Position numbers and translations under genes: made by a program. The notes under the pieces were generated by a model, which was not told where the DNA came from, did not search any database, and was given only the letters and a program-made list of their open reading frames with translations. From positions 1,240,001 to 1,304,000 of the forward strand of contig OY829843.1 in assembly GCA_963691885.1 (NCBI GenBank): a stretch of DNA of 64,000 nucleotides, written 5' to 3'. Below, piece after piece: positions 33,243 to 42,127 of the stretch (the first letter of the stretch is position 1; every line of letters begins with the position of its first letter). The DNA is from G963691885 sp963691885 (lineage in GTDB: Bacteria > Pseudomonadota > Alphaproteobacteria > UBA8366 > Aestuariispiraceae).

Positions 33243-33722
33243 ATGGCCGCGCCAACTGGTTTGGAATTTCCTGTCTCTTGGGAAGAACTTCATCGCACAG
33301 CCCGCGCGCTGGCCTGGCGTCTGGCCGAACTGGGACCTTTCCAGGGCATTGTCGCCGTCACCAGAGGGGGATTGGTCCCCGCCGCCATCGTCGCGCGTGA
33401 GCTGGAATTGCGACTGGTCGATACAATCTGCATCGCCTCCTACGACCACAAATCGCTTGGCACCTCGAACATCCTGAAAGGGGTTGAGGGTGATGGTGAA
33501 GGCTGGCTGATCGTGGACGACCTTGTGGATACAGGCGGCACGGCCCGCATTGTGCGCGACATGCTGCCCAAGGCGCATTTCGCCACCATTTATGCAAAAC
33601 CCGCTGGACGCCCCATGGTTGACACGTTCATCACCGAGGTTTCCCAGGACACCTGGATCCTCTTCCCCTGGGATGTTGAGCTGGCCTATGCCAAGCCGAT
33701 CAAGGATCGCAATAAGGCATAG
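33243..33722 (+). CDS. gpt: xanthine-guanine phosphoribosyltransferase
   Basis: A 159-residue type I phosphoribosyltransferase that salvages guanine, xanthine and hypoxanthine with PRPP. FQGIVAVTRGGLVPAAIVAREL is the N-terminal purine-PRTase block and LIVDDLVDTGGTA is the PRPP-binding loop. WILFPWDVELAY at the C-terminus is characteristic of Gpt. Length equals E. coli Gpt within a few residues. The ATG follows GGAGGAAAAG. It is monocistronic and convergent with the ABC-transporter operon. Confidence 0.93.
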   Translation: MAAPTGLEFPVSWEELHRTARALAWRLAELGPFQGIVAVTRGGLVPAAIVARELELRLVDTICIASYDHKSLGTSNILKGVEGDGEGWLIVDDLVDTGGTARIVRDMLPKAHFATIYAKPAGRPMVDTFITEVSQDTWILFPWDVELAYAKPIKDRNKA

Positions 33723-33738
33723 CACCAAGCTGAGACAC

Positions 33739-34608
33739 TCAGCCCTCTCGCGGTCTTGATCTGGGGTCGAGCATGTCTCGCAATCCGTCGCCCAGAAGGT
33801 TAAACGCCAGCACCGCCAGCATAATCGCCACGCCGGGCTGAATGGCCTGCATCGGATGGGTGAACATCAGGGTCTGGGCGTCGCGCAGCATCTTGCCCCA
33901 GCTGGGATCAGGCGGCTGAACACCCAGCCCGACATAGCTGAGGCTGGCCTCCGCCAGGATCGCGACCGCGAACTGGATAGAGGCCTGCACCAGGATGACA
34001 CCTGCCGCATTGGGAAGGATGTGATACCAGGCAATCGCGACAGGGGATTGCCCCAGGGCCTGGGCCGCCCGCACAAAGGGTCGGGCCGCCACATTCTGAA
34101 CCGCGCCACGCGTGACCCGCGCAAAGACCGCGATGTTGAAAATGCCGACGGCCAGGATCGCGTTCACAACGCCGGGGCCATACAGGGCGGCAATCAGAAC
34201 GGCGGTTAAAATTGCTGGAAAAGCGAAGACCAGATCGGCACCGCGCATCAGGAAATCGCCCGCCGGTCCGGGCCTCAAGGCCGCCAGCATGCCGGCAGGC
34301 ACACCAAAGATCAGGCCAATCCCAACCGCAACGCATCCCATGATCAAGGCGTTCTGCGCGCCCTTCATCATCATCGACAACAGGTCGCGACCGAACATAT
34401 CGGTCCCAAACCAATGGGTCAGGCTCGGCCCCTGCAGGCGGGACGCTATAGAGACACCGTCTGTTGGATGGGGTGTATAGAGAGCGGCCAGAAGCCCCAT
34501 ACCAACGATCACCCCTGTCAGCCCCAATCCCAGAAGCAGGTTCGGATAGCGCCGGATTCGCGCGCCAATACCATTGGCATCAGGCGTCATATGGGATGCC
34601 AGGCTCAT
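33739..34608 (-). CDS. ABC transporter permease, DppC/OppC-like
   Basis: A 289-residue inner-membrane permease of the dipeptide/oligopeptide/nickel family. It has an N-terminal span near residue 30, the HWFGTDMFGRDLLS signature of DppC-type permeases, and the EAA coupling loop RAAQALGQSPVAIAWYHILPNA that contacts the ATPase. It overlaps the DppB-like gene by 4 bp. It is the last gene of a leftward operon (binding protein, DppB, DppC), and no ATPase genes follow, so the ATPases must be encoded elsewhere. Confidence 0.9.
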   Translation of the reverse strand: MSLASHMTPDANGIGARIRRYPNLLLGLGLTGVIVGMGLLAALYTPHPTDGVSIASRLQGPSLTHWFGTDMFGRDLLSMMMKGAQNALIMGCVAVGIGLIFGVPAGMLAALRPGPAGDFLMRGADLVFAFPAILTAVLIAALYGPGVVNAILAVGIFNIAVFARVTRGAVQNVAARPFVRAAQALGQSPVAIAWYHILPNAAGVILVQASIQFAVAILAEASLSYVGLGVQPPDPSWGKMLRDAQTLMFTHPMQAIQPGVAIMLAVLAFNLLGDGLRDMLDPRSRPREG

Positions 34609-35552
34609 CTCAACACCTTCGGACGCGGATCAATCCAGGCCGCAAGCACATCAACCGTGAAATTCACAAGCACGACCAGCGCCGCCAGCAACAGGATGAC
34701 ATTCTGCACCACTACGAGATCACGCTGAAAAATCGCCTGCAGCAAAAGCCGCCCCAGACCCGGCAGGTAGAAGACGTTCTCGACAATCACGGCACCGGCA
34801 ACCAGAAACGCAAATTGCAGGCCCATCAATGTCAAAACGGGGATCATCATGTTCCGCAACACATGCCGCCAGAGCACAGCCCGCTCCCCTAGCCCCTTAG
34901 CACGGGCGGTCCGGACATAGTCCTCGCGATAGCAATCCAGGGCGGAGGCGCGGACCATCCGGGTCAGAATAGCTGCCTCACTCATCGCGAGCGCGATGGA
35001 GGGTAGCATCAGCGCCCCGAGCGCTGCCAGCCAACCTTCTTCCCAGCCTGGAAAACCACCTGCGGAAACCCATTGCAACTGAATGGCAAAGACAAGGATC
35101 AACAGGATCCCGAACCAGAAATTCGGAATGGCCAGCCCGATCTGCGAAAACCCCATTGTCATGTAATCGCCGGGCCGGTTCTGGCGGGTTGCAGCAAACA
35201 GACCAAGCGGCAGGCTGATCACAACAGCCAGGATAAAAGACATAATGGCGAGTGGCAGTGTGACCGACAATCTGTCCTGTATCAGGGTGATCACCGGCAC
35301 GTCATAGGTCAGGCTGGTACCAAAATCGGCACGGAGGACGCCGCCGATCCAGCCCAGATATCGCTCAATCGCGCTTAGGTCCAGTCCCATCTCGGCTCGA
35401 AGGGCGGCCAGCGCCTCCGGCGTCGCATCAATACCCAGCATCAGGAGAGCCGGGTCACCTGGCAAGATATCGAGCACGATGAAGACAACCAGCGAGGCCA
35501 CAAACAGAGCCCCCAGCATGCCAAGCGCACGATGGGCCAAGAAACCTAACAT
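34605..35552 (-). CDS. ABC transporter permease, DppB/OppB-like
   Basis: A 315-residue permease with about six membrane spans. Motifs include VFIVLDILPGDPALLMLG near the N-terminus, PNFWFGILLILVFA, and the EAA loop YVRTARAKGLGERAVLWRHV. This is the standard DppB architecture and length. It forms the heterodimeric channel with the downstream DppC-like protein, to which it is coupled by a 4-bp overlap. The binding-protein gene lies 45 bp upstream. Confidence 0.92.
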   Translation of the reverse strand: MLGFLAHRALGMLGALFVASLVVFIVLDILPGDPALLMLGIDATPEALAALRAEMGLDLSAIERYLGWIGGVLRADFGTSLTYDVPVITLIQDRLSVTLPLAIMSFILAVVISLPLGLFAATRQNRPGDYMTMGFSQIGLAIPNFWFGILLILVFAIQLQWVSAGGFPGWEEGWLAALGALMLPSIALAMSEAAILTRMVRASALDCYREDYVRTARAKGLGERAVLWRHVLRNMMIPVLTLMGLQFAFLVAGAVIVENVFYLPGLGRLLLQAIFQRDLVVVQNVILLLAALVVLVNFTVDVLAAWIDPRPKVLR

Positions 35553-35597
35553 CGCCGCTCAGCCGCTTTTGCCAAAACGCCCTATTGCCTTACTTTC

Positions 35598-37103
35598 CTA
35601 TTGCCAGGAGGCCCCGGTCATATCGTTCGCCTGAATAGGCGCGTTTTCCCAGGTTCCCGACAGTTTCGAGGATTTGACACCGGTCTTGGCCAGCTGGAAA
35701 AGGAACACATTGGCCGCGTCATCCGCCAGGATCTGCTGCGCCTTGCCATAGAGCGCGGTCCGACCTTCCGGATCTGCTGTTTCCTTGATTTCATCCATCA
35801 CCGCGTCGAATTCAGCGGAATCATAACCGAAATAGTACTCTTTGCGGGTATAGATCCCGATATCCAGCGGCTCTGTATGCGACACGATCGTAAAGTCGAA
35901 ATCGTGATTGCCCTTGAACACATCTGAGAGCCACTGGGCCCATTCGACATTTACAATCTCAACCTCAATGCCTACCGCGCGCAACTGGGCCGCGATAATT
36001 TCGCCCCCGCCACGGGCATAACGCGGTGGCGGCAGTTTCATGACCAGTTTCAGACCCTCGCCGTGACCTGCATCCGCCAGCAATTGTTTGGCCTTTTCCG
36101 GGTCATGGGCAGCAACACCGGTCAAATCGACATAGGCCGCGTTATGCGGTGCAAAATGGGACCCGATCGGCGTTCCATACCCGAACATGGCCCCATCGAC
36201 GATGGCCTGTTTGTCCACCGCGTGGGAAATCGCCTGACGCACGCGTTTGTCCTGAAACAGCTCGCGACGCTGGTTCATTACCAACAGGGTTTCACCCTCG
36301 GTCGTTCCGATGATCACATTGAAACGGGGATCAGCCTCAAACTGGCCGAGCGTTTCCGGTGCGCCCATATTCGGGAAGATGTCCACATCGCCTGCCAGAA
36401 CGGCCGCCACCTGGGCAGAACTGTCCGGAATGAACTTGAAGGTCAGGCTGGCCATGGCCGGCGCCGCACCCCAGTAATCGGCATTGCGGGTCAGCTGTAC
36501 CCGGTCGCCCTCTACACGGCGTTCAAACTTGAACGGACCCGTCCCGATCGGGTTGGTCTTGTTACCGTCAGCACTGGCGGGGTCCACGATGATGGCGTCG
36601 CCCCATCCCATATTCCACAGGAAATTCCCTTCCGGGCGCTTCAACGCAATGACAACGGTGCCATCGTCGGGTGCGGAAACCGAGTCAATCGCCTCAAACA
36701 GGCCTTTTTGCGCATTGGTCGAGTCTTCGGCCATGGCACGCTCGAAAGAGTATTTGACGTCGCTTGCCTCAAAACTGGCCCCGTCGTGGAAACTGACGCC
36801 GTCTCTCAGCGTGAATGTATACGTCTTCCGGTCTGCACTGATTTCCCAGCCAGAGGCGAGTCCAGGCCTCACGGTACCCGTTTCGTCGATGCGCGTCAGG
36901 CCTTCAAAGAGATTTGCATAAACGACCTCGTCAATCGCAGCAGCAGCGCCTGCAGTCGGGTCCAGATGGGGTGGCTCAAGACCCATACCGATATTCAATG
37001 CATCCTTCGCGAGGGTTGGTCCGGCTGCGCCAAGCATTACCGTCAACACTGCACCTGTTGCCCATGCCGCACAAAGCCAGCGGCCCGCATTCTTCTTGAT
37101 CAT
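35598..37103 (-). CDS. extracellular solute-binding protein family 5 (peptide-type ABC transporter)
   Basis: A 501-residue periplasmic binding protein with a signal peptide cut near residue 32 (TLAKDALNIG). SBP_bac_5 landmarks are YANLFEGLTRID, the LASGWEISADRKTYTFTLRDGV block and DVKYSFERAM. It delivers substrate, probably short peptides, to the two downstream permeases. The neighbouring P1-family aminopeptidase supports a peptide substrate, but family 5 also includes proteins for glutathione, nickel and sugars, so specificity is open. Confidence 0.9.
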   Translation of the reverse strand: MIKKNAGRWLCAAWATGAVLTVMLGAAGPTLAKDALNIGMGLEPPHLDPTAGAAAAIDEVVYANLFEGLTRIDETGTVRPGLASGWEISADRKTYTFTLRDGVSFHDGASFEASDVKYSFERAMAEDSTNAQKGLFEAIDSVSAPDDGTVVIALKRPEGNFLWNMGWGDAIIVDPASADGNKTNPIGTGPFKFERRVEGDRVQLTRNADYWGAAPAMASLTFKFIPDSSAQVAAVLAGDVDIFPNMGAPETLGQFEADPRFNVIIGTTEGETLLVMNQRRELFQDKRVRQAISHAVDKQAIVDGAMFGYGTPIGSHFAPHNAAYVDLTGVAAHDPEKAKQLLADAGHGEGLKLVMKLPPPRYARGGGEIIAAQLRAVGIEVEIVNVEWAQWLSDVFKGNHDFDFTIVSHTEPLDIGIYTRKEYYFGYDSAEFDAVMDEIKETADPEGRTALYGKAQQILADDAANVFLFQLAKTGVKSSKLSGTWENAPIQANDMTGASWQ

Positions 37104-37232
37104 TTTAGCCCCTCTTGCCCGTCCCGTACGGGCGGTTTGTCTTTCGGCGCATGATAGCGATTGTCACGCCAGAGGAAAGCCAGGAATCAACGGCATCCCG
37201 CCCAAAGTATAACACAGATTTTTGCCAATCGG

Positions 37233-38207
37233 TCAGGAGGACCCGGAACTTGCCGCCAAGACCGCGCGACCAATCGCCCTTGTCATCGCATCTGCGCCGA
37301 GGCCACCCAACAATGCCAGCAGGCCAGGCGCAATCCCGGCACCATCACCCGTTGAAACACCAAAAATGACATCACCATCAAACGGCGCATGGACCGGGTG
37401 CAGGGCGCGGGCGTAGCCGTCATGGGCCATCAATGCCAGCCGTTGCGCCTGTGCGACCGATAACGGCGCGTCGGTTGCAACAATCCCGATCGTTGTATTC
37501 GCGCCTGCGGCCAGATCACCCTTCGTTATCTGGGCGCCACCGGTCTTACCCGGACCACTTGCGATATTGCCAAGTTCCCCGGCCAGTTCAAAAGGAGCTG
37601 ACCATAAATGCTCACCATCAGGCATATAGGGTGAGCCGTATGAATTTACGGCGACCAGGGTGGCCACAGTATAGCCGCTTTGCGGATCTACAACCGACGC
37701 CGATCCTAATCCGCCTTTTACCGGTCCGGCGATCGCACCATAACCCGCCCCGACAGACCCAAGGGGAAAGTCCGGTCCAGCAGCATCGCAGGCCTGAAAT
37801 CCAAAGTCGCGATACGGCGGCACCGGCCCCCAATCCTTGTTTCCCCCATTCGCGAGATCGAACAGGATCGCCGCTGGCACAATCGGGACGGTGTATCCCT
37901 TAACAGAAAAACCGCGGGACCGTTCAGCCAACCAGGATTGAGCACCGCTTGCCGCATCCAGGCCGAATGCGGATCCGCCGCTTAAAACGACCCCATGGAC
38001 GCGATCGACAAGCGTGCCAGGCGACAGGGCGTCGGTTTCACGGGTTCCGGGCGCACCGCCGCGCGTATCAACACCGGCAATCGCCCCTTTTGGGGGACAT
38101 AAAAGAACCGTCGTGCCGCTGTTCAAAGCCGCATCGTGACAGTGACCGACTTCCAGCCCTGGCACATCGGTAATAAGGTTACGCGGGCCGGGCCCGTACT
38201 GAGTCAC
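37233..38207 (-). CDS. P1/S58-family peptidase (DmpA/NylC-like)
   Basis: A 324-residue N-terminal-nucleophile hydrolase: NLITDVPGLEVGHCHD, GGAPGTRETDALSPGTLV, GVVLSGGSAFGLDAASG and the autocleavage region AGANTTIGIVATDAPL, where a Thr becomes the new N-terminal nucleophile. Relatives cleave N-terminal D- or L-amino acids, beta-peptides or nylon oligomers. It is 129 bp upstream of the binding-protein gene on the same strand, which suggests peptide uptake coupled to hydrolysis, and directly follows the Fnr-like gene (8-bp gap). Confidence 0.88.
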   Translation of the reverse strand: MTQYGPGPRNLITDVPGLEVGHCHDAALNSGTTVLLCPPKGAIAGVDTRGGAPGTRETDALSPGTLVDRVHGVVLSGGSAFGLDAASGAQSWLAERSRGFSVKGYTVPIVPAAILFDLANGGNKDWGPVPPYRDFGFQACDAAGPDFPLGSVGAGYGAIAGPVKGGLGSASVVDPQSGYTVATLVAVNSYGSPYMPDGEHLWSAPFELAGELGNIASGPGKTGGAQITKGDLAAGANTTIGIVATDAPLSVAQAQRLALMAHDGYARALHPVHAPFDGDVIFGVSTGDGAGIAPGLLALLGGLGADAMTRAIGRAVLAASSGSS

Positions 38208-38215
38208 AATGCGCC

Positions 38216-38995
38216 TCAGGCTTCTTCAGAAAGATCGTGCAATACGTCCAGGTCGGGCAGGTAGACATGACCATTTTCCCGCAACTGAATGGCACCCTTG
38301 GTTTTTAACTGGGTGAAGTTGCGGCTGACCGTCTCAGTCGTCAGGCCTAAATAATCGCCGATATCAGATCGGCTCATCGGCAGAGAAATAAGTTGAGGGT
38401 CACTGCCCCTGCGCTCAGATCGAGAAGACAGATCGAGCAAAAACGAACACAGTTTCTCCTTGGCGTTCTTGCGACCCAATAACAGCATCTGGTCTTGCGC
38501 CTGCACCAATTCATTAGAGGCGACATTCAAGAGGCGACGTTCAAGGTAAGGAAATTTGTCGAGCATACCTTCCAGCTTGCTGCGGGAAAACCGACATAGT
38601 TTGACGGGTGTGACCGCTTCCGCCGAATAGGCATAGGCATCATTCAACGCGATGCCAACAAAGTCTCCAGCAAACAGAAAACCGGTTATCTGCCGACGGC
38701 CATCAGGCAACAGTTTATACAACTGCAAAACCCCGGCTGTGACATTATAGAGATAATCAGCCGGGTCACCCTCTGAAAGAACGGTATCATGCGCCCCGAG
38801 CGATACCGTTTTTACAATTGACGATAGTTCCTGCAATTCCTCTTCATTCAGCGCAGCACAAATGGCCAAATGACGAACTGAGCAGTTCAAACAAGCTTCT
38901 GGCAGGCAGGTATTGGCGCAAAGCTCTAGTGTCGCGAAAGAATGGGCCGCGCCGTTGCCGCTCAATGTGCCCGTAGTGCTCGAACCAGACTGCAT
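38216..38995 (-). CDS. FNR-family oxygen-responsive transcription regulator
   Basis: A 259-residue Crp/Fnr regulator. The N-terminus has cysteines at 26, 30, 35, 38 and 46 (CLNCSVRHLAIC) plus one in PVKLCRFSRSK, enough for an oxygen-labile [4Fe-4S] cluster as in FNR/FnrL. The cyclic-nucleotide-binding fold covers 55-160 and the C-terminal winged helix has GDYLGLTTETVSRNFTQL, in which E-x-x-S-R is the FNR recognition helix. It should activate anaerobic or microaerobic genes. A perfect FNR box at 39081-39094 lies in its divergent upstream region. Confidence 0.88.
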   Translation of the reverse strand: MQSGSSTTGTLSGNGAAHSFATLELCANTCLPEACLNCSVRHLAICAALNEEELQELSSIVKTVSLGAHDTVLSEGDPADYLYNVTAGVLQLYKLLPDGRRQITGFLFAGDFVGIALNDAYAYSAEAVTPVKLCRFSRSKLEGMLDKFPYLERRLLNVASNELVQAQDQMLLLGRKNAKEKLCSFLLDLSSRSERRGSDPQLISLPMSRSDIGDYLGLTTETVSRNFTQLKTKGAIQLRENGHVYLPDLDVLHDLSEEA

Positions 38996-39080
38996 ATCAA
39001 TCGCCCCCCAACGATAAATTCGACAAATCTTGCGTCACATTTGATGGTACTGCGTGACAGCTGTTTAGGCCAATACATTA

Positions 39081-39123
39081 TTGACGCATGTCAAAGAGCT
39101 TATCTTGGAAACCTTGCTAAATT
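39081..39123 (+). promoter_or_regulatory. FNR box and class II promoter for the gene at 39197
   Basis: TTGACGCATGTCAA (39081-39094) is a perfect palindrome of the TTGAY-N4-RTCAA type. An extended -10 (TGC then TAAATT at 39118-39123) lies downstream, so the start site would be near 39129, placing the box centre at about -41.5, the geometry of FNR-activated promoters. Confidence 0.65.
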
Positions 39124-39196
39124 CTTTATTACGCGACACCTCGCAACAACAAAGACCCTTTTTTTGGCCGACTACACGGGATCAAGGCACTGTTAT

Positions 39197-39670
39197 ATGC
39201 CCAAAACACTTCACATCGTGGCCGTTGACCTTGATCAGGTAGACAAGATTTACCCGCTTATTCAGGCGCGACGACCGGATATGTCGGTTTCGGACCTGAA
39301 ATCAGCACTCAAGCAATTCGACAAAGTTGAGACGGAAAAGGGTCTTCTCGCCTTCGAAAACAAGCAGCATTACTTGATGGGGTTCTGTACCTACAATATT
39401 GTCGAGGATGCGCTGGATGGCAGAATCCTCTTCGTAAACCACTTCATACCGATGGATGTAATGGGGCGTTACAACACAGCAGCGATCATGATTCAGGCCA
39501 TAGAAGACAAAGCACGCGGCAATGATTGTCGGGCCATACATGTCAATCTGCATGACGCTGTCTCGCAGACATCATCCGATGCCTCACCCACCATTCGCAA
39601 TCTTTCCGAGATGGGGCATTGTCTGGATGGATTGAAACTTCGAAAGGCAATCCAGCCGGCAGCCGGATGA
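39197..39670 (+). CDS. hypothetical protein, GNAT-like, under probable FNR control
   Basis: A 157-residue cytosolic protein (MPKTLHIVAVDLDQVDKIYP). The order of helices and strands, with YLMGFCTYNIVEDAL, RILFVNHFIPMDVMG and AAIMIQAIEDKARGNDCRAIHVNL, resembles a degenerate GNAT acetyltransferase fold, but no acetyl-CoA loop is clear. The start at 39197 is the first ATG after the FNR-type promoter; the frame is open further upstream but would run through the promoter. Divergence from the Fnr-like gene suggests an oxygen-responsive function. Confidence 0.6.
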   Translation: MPKTLHIVAVDLDQVDKIYPLIQARRPDMSVSDLKSALKQFDKVETEKGLLAFENKQHYLMGFCTYNIVEDALDGRILFVNHFIPMDVMGRYNTAAIMIQAIEDKARGNDCRAIHVNLHDAVSQTSSDASPTIRNLSEMGHCLDGLKLRKAIQPAAG

Positions 39671-39684
39671 GCTGCGGCTGACAG

Positions 39685-41034
39685 TTACGCGTCCATTTCC
39701 AACACAAGTCGGAACGTCGTCCCGTTGCTGTCCGACGATTCCAGGGTCAGGTCACCCGCCTGCCCACGCATCAATTCCCGCGCAATGGCCAAGCCCAAAC
39801 CGGTGCCACCCGCCCGCGTCGACCCCTTGAAGGCCTTGAACAGATTTTCCCGTGCCCTTGGAGACAGGCCTGGTCCATTGTCTGCAACATCGACGTTCAA
39901 AACACCCTGAAAGTGATGGGAGGTGACCTCCACTTTTGTTGCGCCCGCCTCCATCGCATTTCTGAACAGATTGTCGAGAACGCGAAATGTCTGACCCTTG
40001 TCGATAATAACAGTCAGGTCGCGGGGGACTGCATTTTCAATTTCGAGCGAGGCGAACCCGCTTGCGGCAACCTCATCAATCACATCCGAAAGAGGGACCG
40101 CAGAAGTCTGAATTTGGGGTTGTTCGGCCCCAACATAGTTCAGGGTCTGGCTGAGCATACCAATTGCGCGTTCAATGGCGTTTGTCAGGCCCGGCGCAAT
40201 CCGGCGCACTTCGGGATCTGCTGAATCCTCAAGGCGGTCAAAAACCAGAATGGCACTTGAAAGAACGCCTTTGAGGTCATGGTTGATCTTGGCAACGGCC
40301 GTCCCCAGGGCAGCCAGATGCTCTTTCTGTTGCAAGGAATGGCGCAGCGAATGCTGCATTTCAGCCAGTTCCTTCTCCGCGACACCGATCTCGTCACGGC
40401 GAGCGGACGGAACCATAACCCTTGTACCGTCCTCCGGATCTTCCCGAAACCTGACCATGTTTTCGGTAATCTGACGCATTGGCCGCACCAGGATCCAGCG
40501 CAGTGACACAAAGACCAGACCAGCAGTGATAATTGAGATCACGAATGACAGGATCAGGATTCTCTCGCCAAAAAACAGTAGTGAATTCGACAGTGGTCGC
40601 TGATCAATCACCAGCTCAATTTCAACATCCGGATTGCGCGGTGAATTGGCAAGAACACGCAGGGACCCGTCGCGATTGATGGTCAGATCCGCAAAGGCCT
40701 CAACAATCATTGTCATCGGGTCTTGCTGATCTGCACGGATCGTTTTGACAATCACCGGCATTGTTCCGTCGGTAAGGGAAAGGCGCATGCCATCCCGTCT
40801 CACCGAGATCGCATGGGCCCCGACATGGCCCAAAAGCTCGCTGGTCAGCTCGGCAGAAACCATCCCGTCGGCCGTCGCATCAACGGTCAGGATCGCCAGA
40901 TGAGCTGCCAGAATTTTGTCCAGGAAATATTCCTGACGAAATCGGGCCACAGAGGGCGCAAAAATAAGGATTTCGGCGATCATCACGAATATGATCGTCA
41001 AAATCAGCAGGCGCGCCGACAAACCCTTCATCAA
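39685..41034 (-). CDS. membrane sensor histidine kinase (HAMP)
   Basis: A 449-residue kinase: membrane span 7-28, periplasmic sensor about 30-155, second span 157-178, HAMP linker to about 230, phospho-acceptor His252 in AKINHDLKGVLSS, and an ATPase domain with NLFRNAMEAGA (N box), VADNGPGLS (G1) and GGTGLGLAIARELM (G2). The acceptor motif NHDLKG departs from the commoner SHELRTP but occurs in alphaproteobacterial kinases. There is no response-regulator gene next to it, so the partner is unknown. Confidence 0.9.
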   Translation of the reverse strand: MMKGLSARLLILTIIFVMIAEILIFAPSVARFRQEYFLDKILAAHLAILTVDATADGMVSAELTSELLGHVGAHAISVRRDGMRLSLTDGTMPVIVKTIRADQQDPMTMIVEAFADLTINRDGSLRVLANSPRNPDVEIELVIDQRPLSNSLLFFGERILILSFVISIITAGLVFVSLRWILVRPMRQITENMVRFREDPEDGTRVMVPSARRDEIGVAEKELAEMQHSLRHSLQQKEHLAALGTAVAKINHDLKGVLSSAILVFDRLEDSADPEVRRIAPGLTNAIERAIGMLSQTLNYVGAEQPQIQTSAVPLSDVIDEVAASGFASLEIENAVPRDLTVIIDKGQTFRVLDNLFRNAMEAGATKVEVTSHHFQGVLNVDVADNGPGLSPRARENLFKAFKGSTRAGGTGLGLAIARELMRGQAGDLTLESSDSNGTTFRLVLEMDA

Positions 41035-41185
41035 GAACCCTTTACTACAGCGCGGTGTGATGAAGGCTCATGTAAACCCGTGCGGCCCAATTTGAGCACA
41101 ATCACCACACCCAATGGCTTCACCATAAACGACGGCATTGTGGAAGAAAACAAGGCCCTTGGCGACACTCCCTGCGTGGTAGTTG

Positions 41186-41989
41186 TCAGACCTTGGCAGA
41201 GGGTTTCTGTTGCAGCTTCTTGTAAATGACAGGCACCAGGGACAACGCCGCCAACCCGATCAAACCGGCAATCAATTCCGGCGACAGGATGCCGGTCAGG
41301 CTTGGTTCGTTACCACTATCAAAGATCGCACCCAGACCGGCACCAACCGTCACATAGACCGCTGTTCCCGGCATAATCCCGAAGAACGTGGCAAGGATGA
41401 AGTTGCGTGTCGAGACCCCGAGCAGGGCCGGGACGAGATTGACGACAAAGAAGGGGAACAGGGGCACCAGGCGCAGAACCAGCATGTAGCTCAACTCATT
41501 CTCTTTGAAGCCGTCCTGTAATTTGGCGACCCAGGGGCCAGCCCGCTTCTTCAACCCGTCACCCAGAGCTGTTTTTGCAACCAGAAACAAAATGGTTGCG
41601 CCGATGGTTGCACTCAGAACCACAATGCCAGTCCCGAAAACAGCGCCGAAAAGCAGTCCCCCCGCCAGGCTCATCAATGTCGCGCCTGGAAAGGAAAACG
41701 CGACTGCAGCAGCGTAAATTGCGATAAAGGTAAGCGCGGCGACCACAAAATTTGCAGAAACCTGTTGCTGCAGCCACTCACGATTGTCGCGCAAAGCATC
41801 AAGCGTCAGATACTGGCCCAGATCAAAAATGAAGAAAGCCGCGAAACCGGCGGCAATCGCCAAAACCGGGACCACACGTTTTGCAGAAATCAGTGAGGTG
41901 TTCGACACGTTCTCCTGCTCTTTCTGGGTCGAACCCGTTGACGCACCCTGCGGGCCGGAAGATCCCGTTCCTGAAAGATCGATTGCCAT
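41186..41989 (-). CDS. TVP38/TMEM64 family membrane protein (DedA-like)
   Basis: A 267-residue membrane protein. After a polar N-terminus, spans occur near 38-55, 80-105, 110-135, 165-190, 195-220 and 235-255. The SNARE-associated (VTT) core is seen as FSFPGATLMSLAGGLLFGAV, RLVPLFPFFVVNLVPALLGV and FFGIMPGTAVYVTVGAGLG. Members are thought to be lipid scramblases or transporters. No partner gene adjoins it. Confidence 0.88.
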   Translation of the reverse strand: MAIDLSGTGSSGPQGASTGSTQKEQENVSNTSLISAKRVVPVLAIAAGFAAFFIFDLGQYLTLDALRDNREWLQQQVSANFVVAALTFIAIYAAAVAFSFPGATLMSLAGGLLFGAVFGTGIVVLSATIGATILFLVAKTALGDGLKKRAGPWVAKLQDGFKENELSYMLVLRLVPLFPFFVVNLVPALLGVSTRNFILATFFGIMPGTAVYVTVGAGLGAIFDSGNEPSLTGILSPELIAGLIGLAALSLVPVIYKKLQQKPSAKV

Positions 41990-42127
41990 GATACCTCCTG
42001 TGATCAGAACTCAGGGGCGCGGCAATTGCAATTGACGAAATGCAAAGCTGCGCCCCGGTTCCGATGAAATAGGGGGTCAAGCGATCGCGGACCAGCCAAG
42101 CCTGTGTGAGGCCGCCGTGATCGCGTG

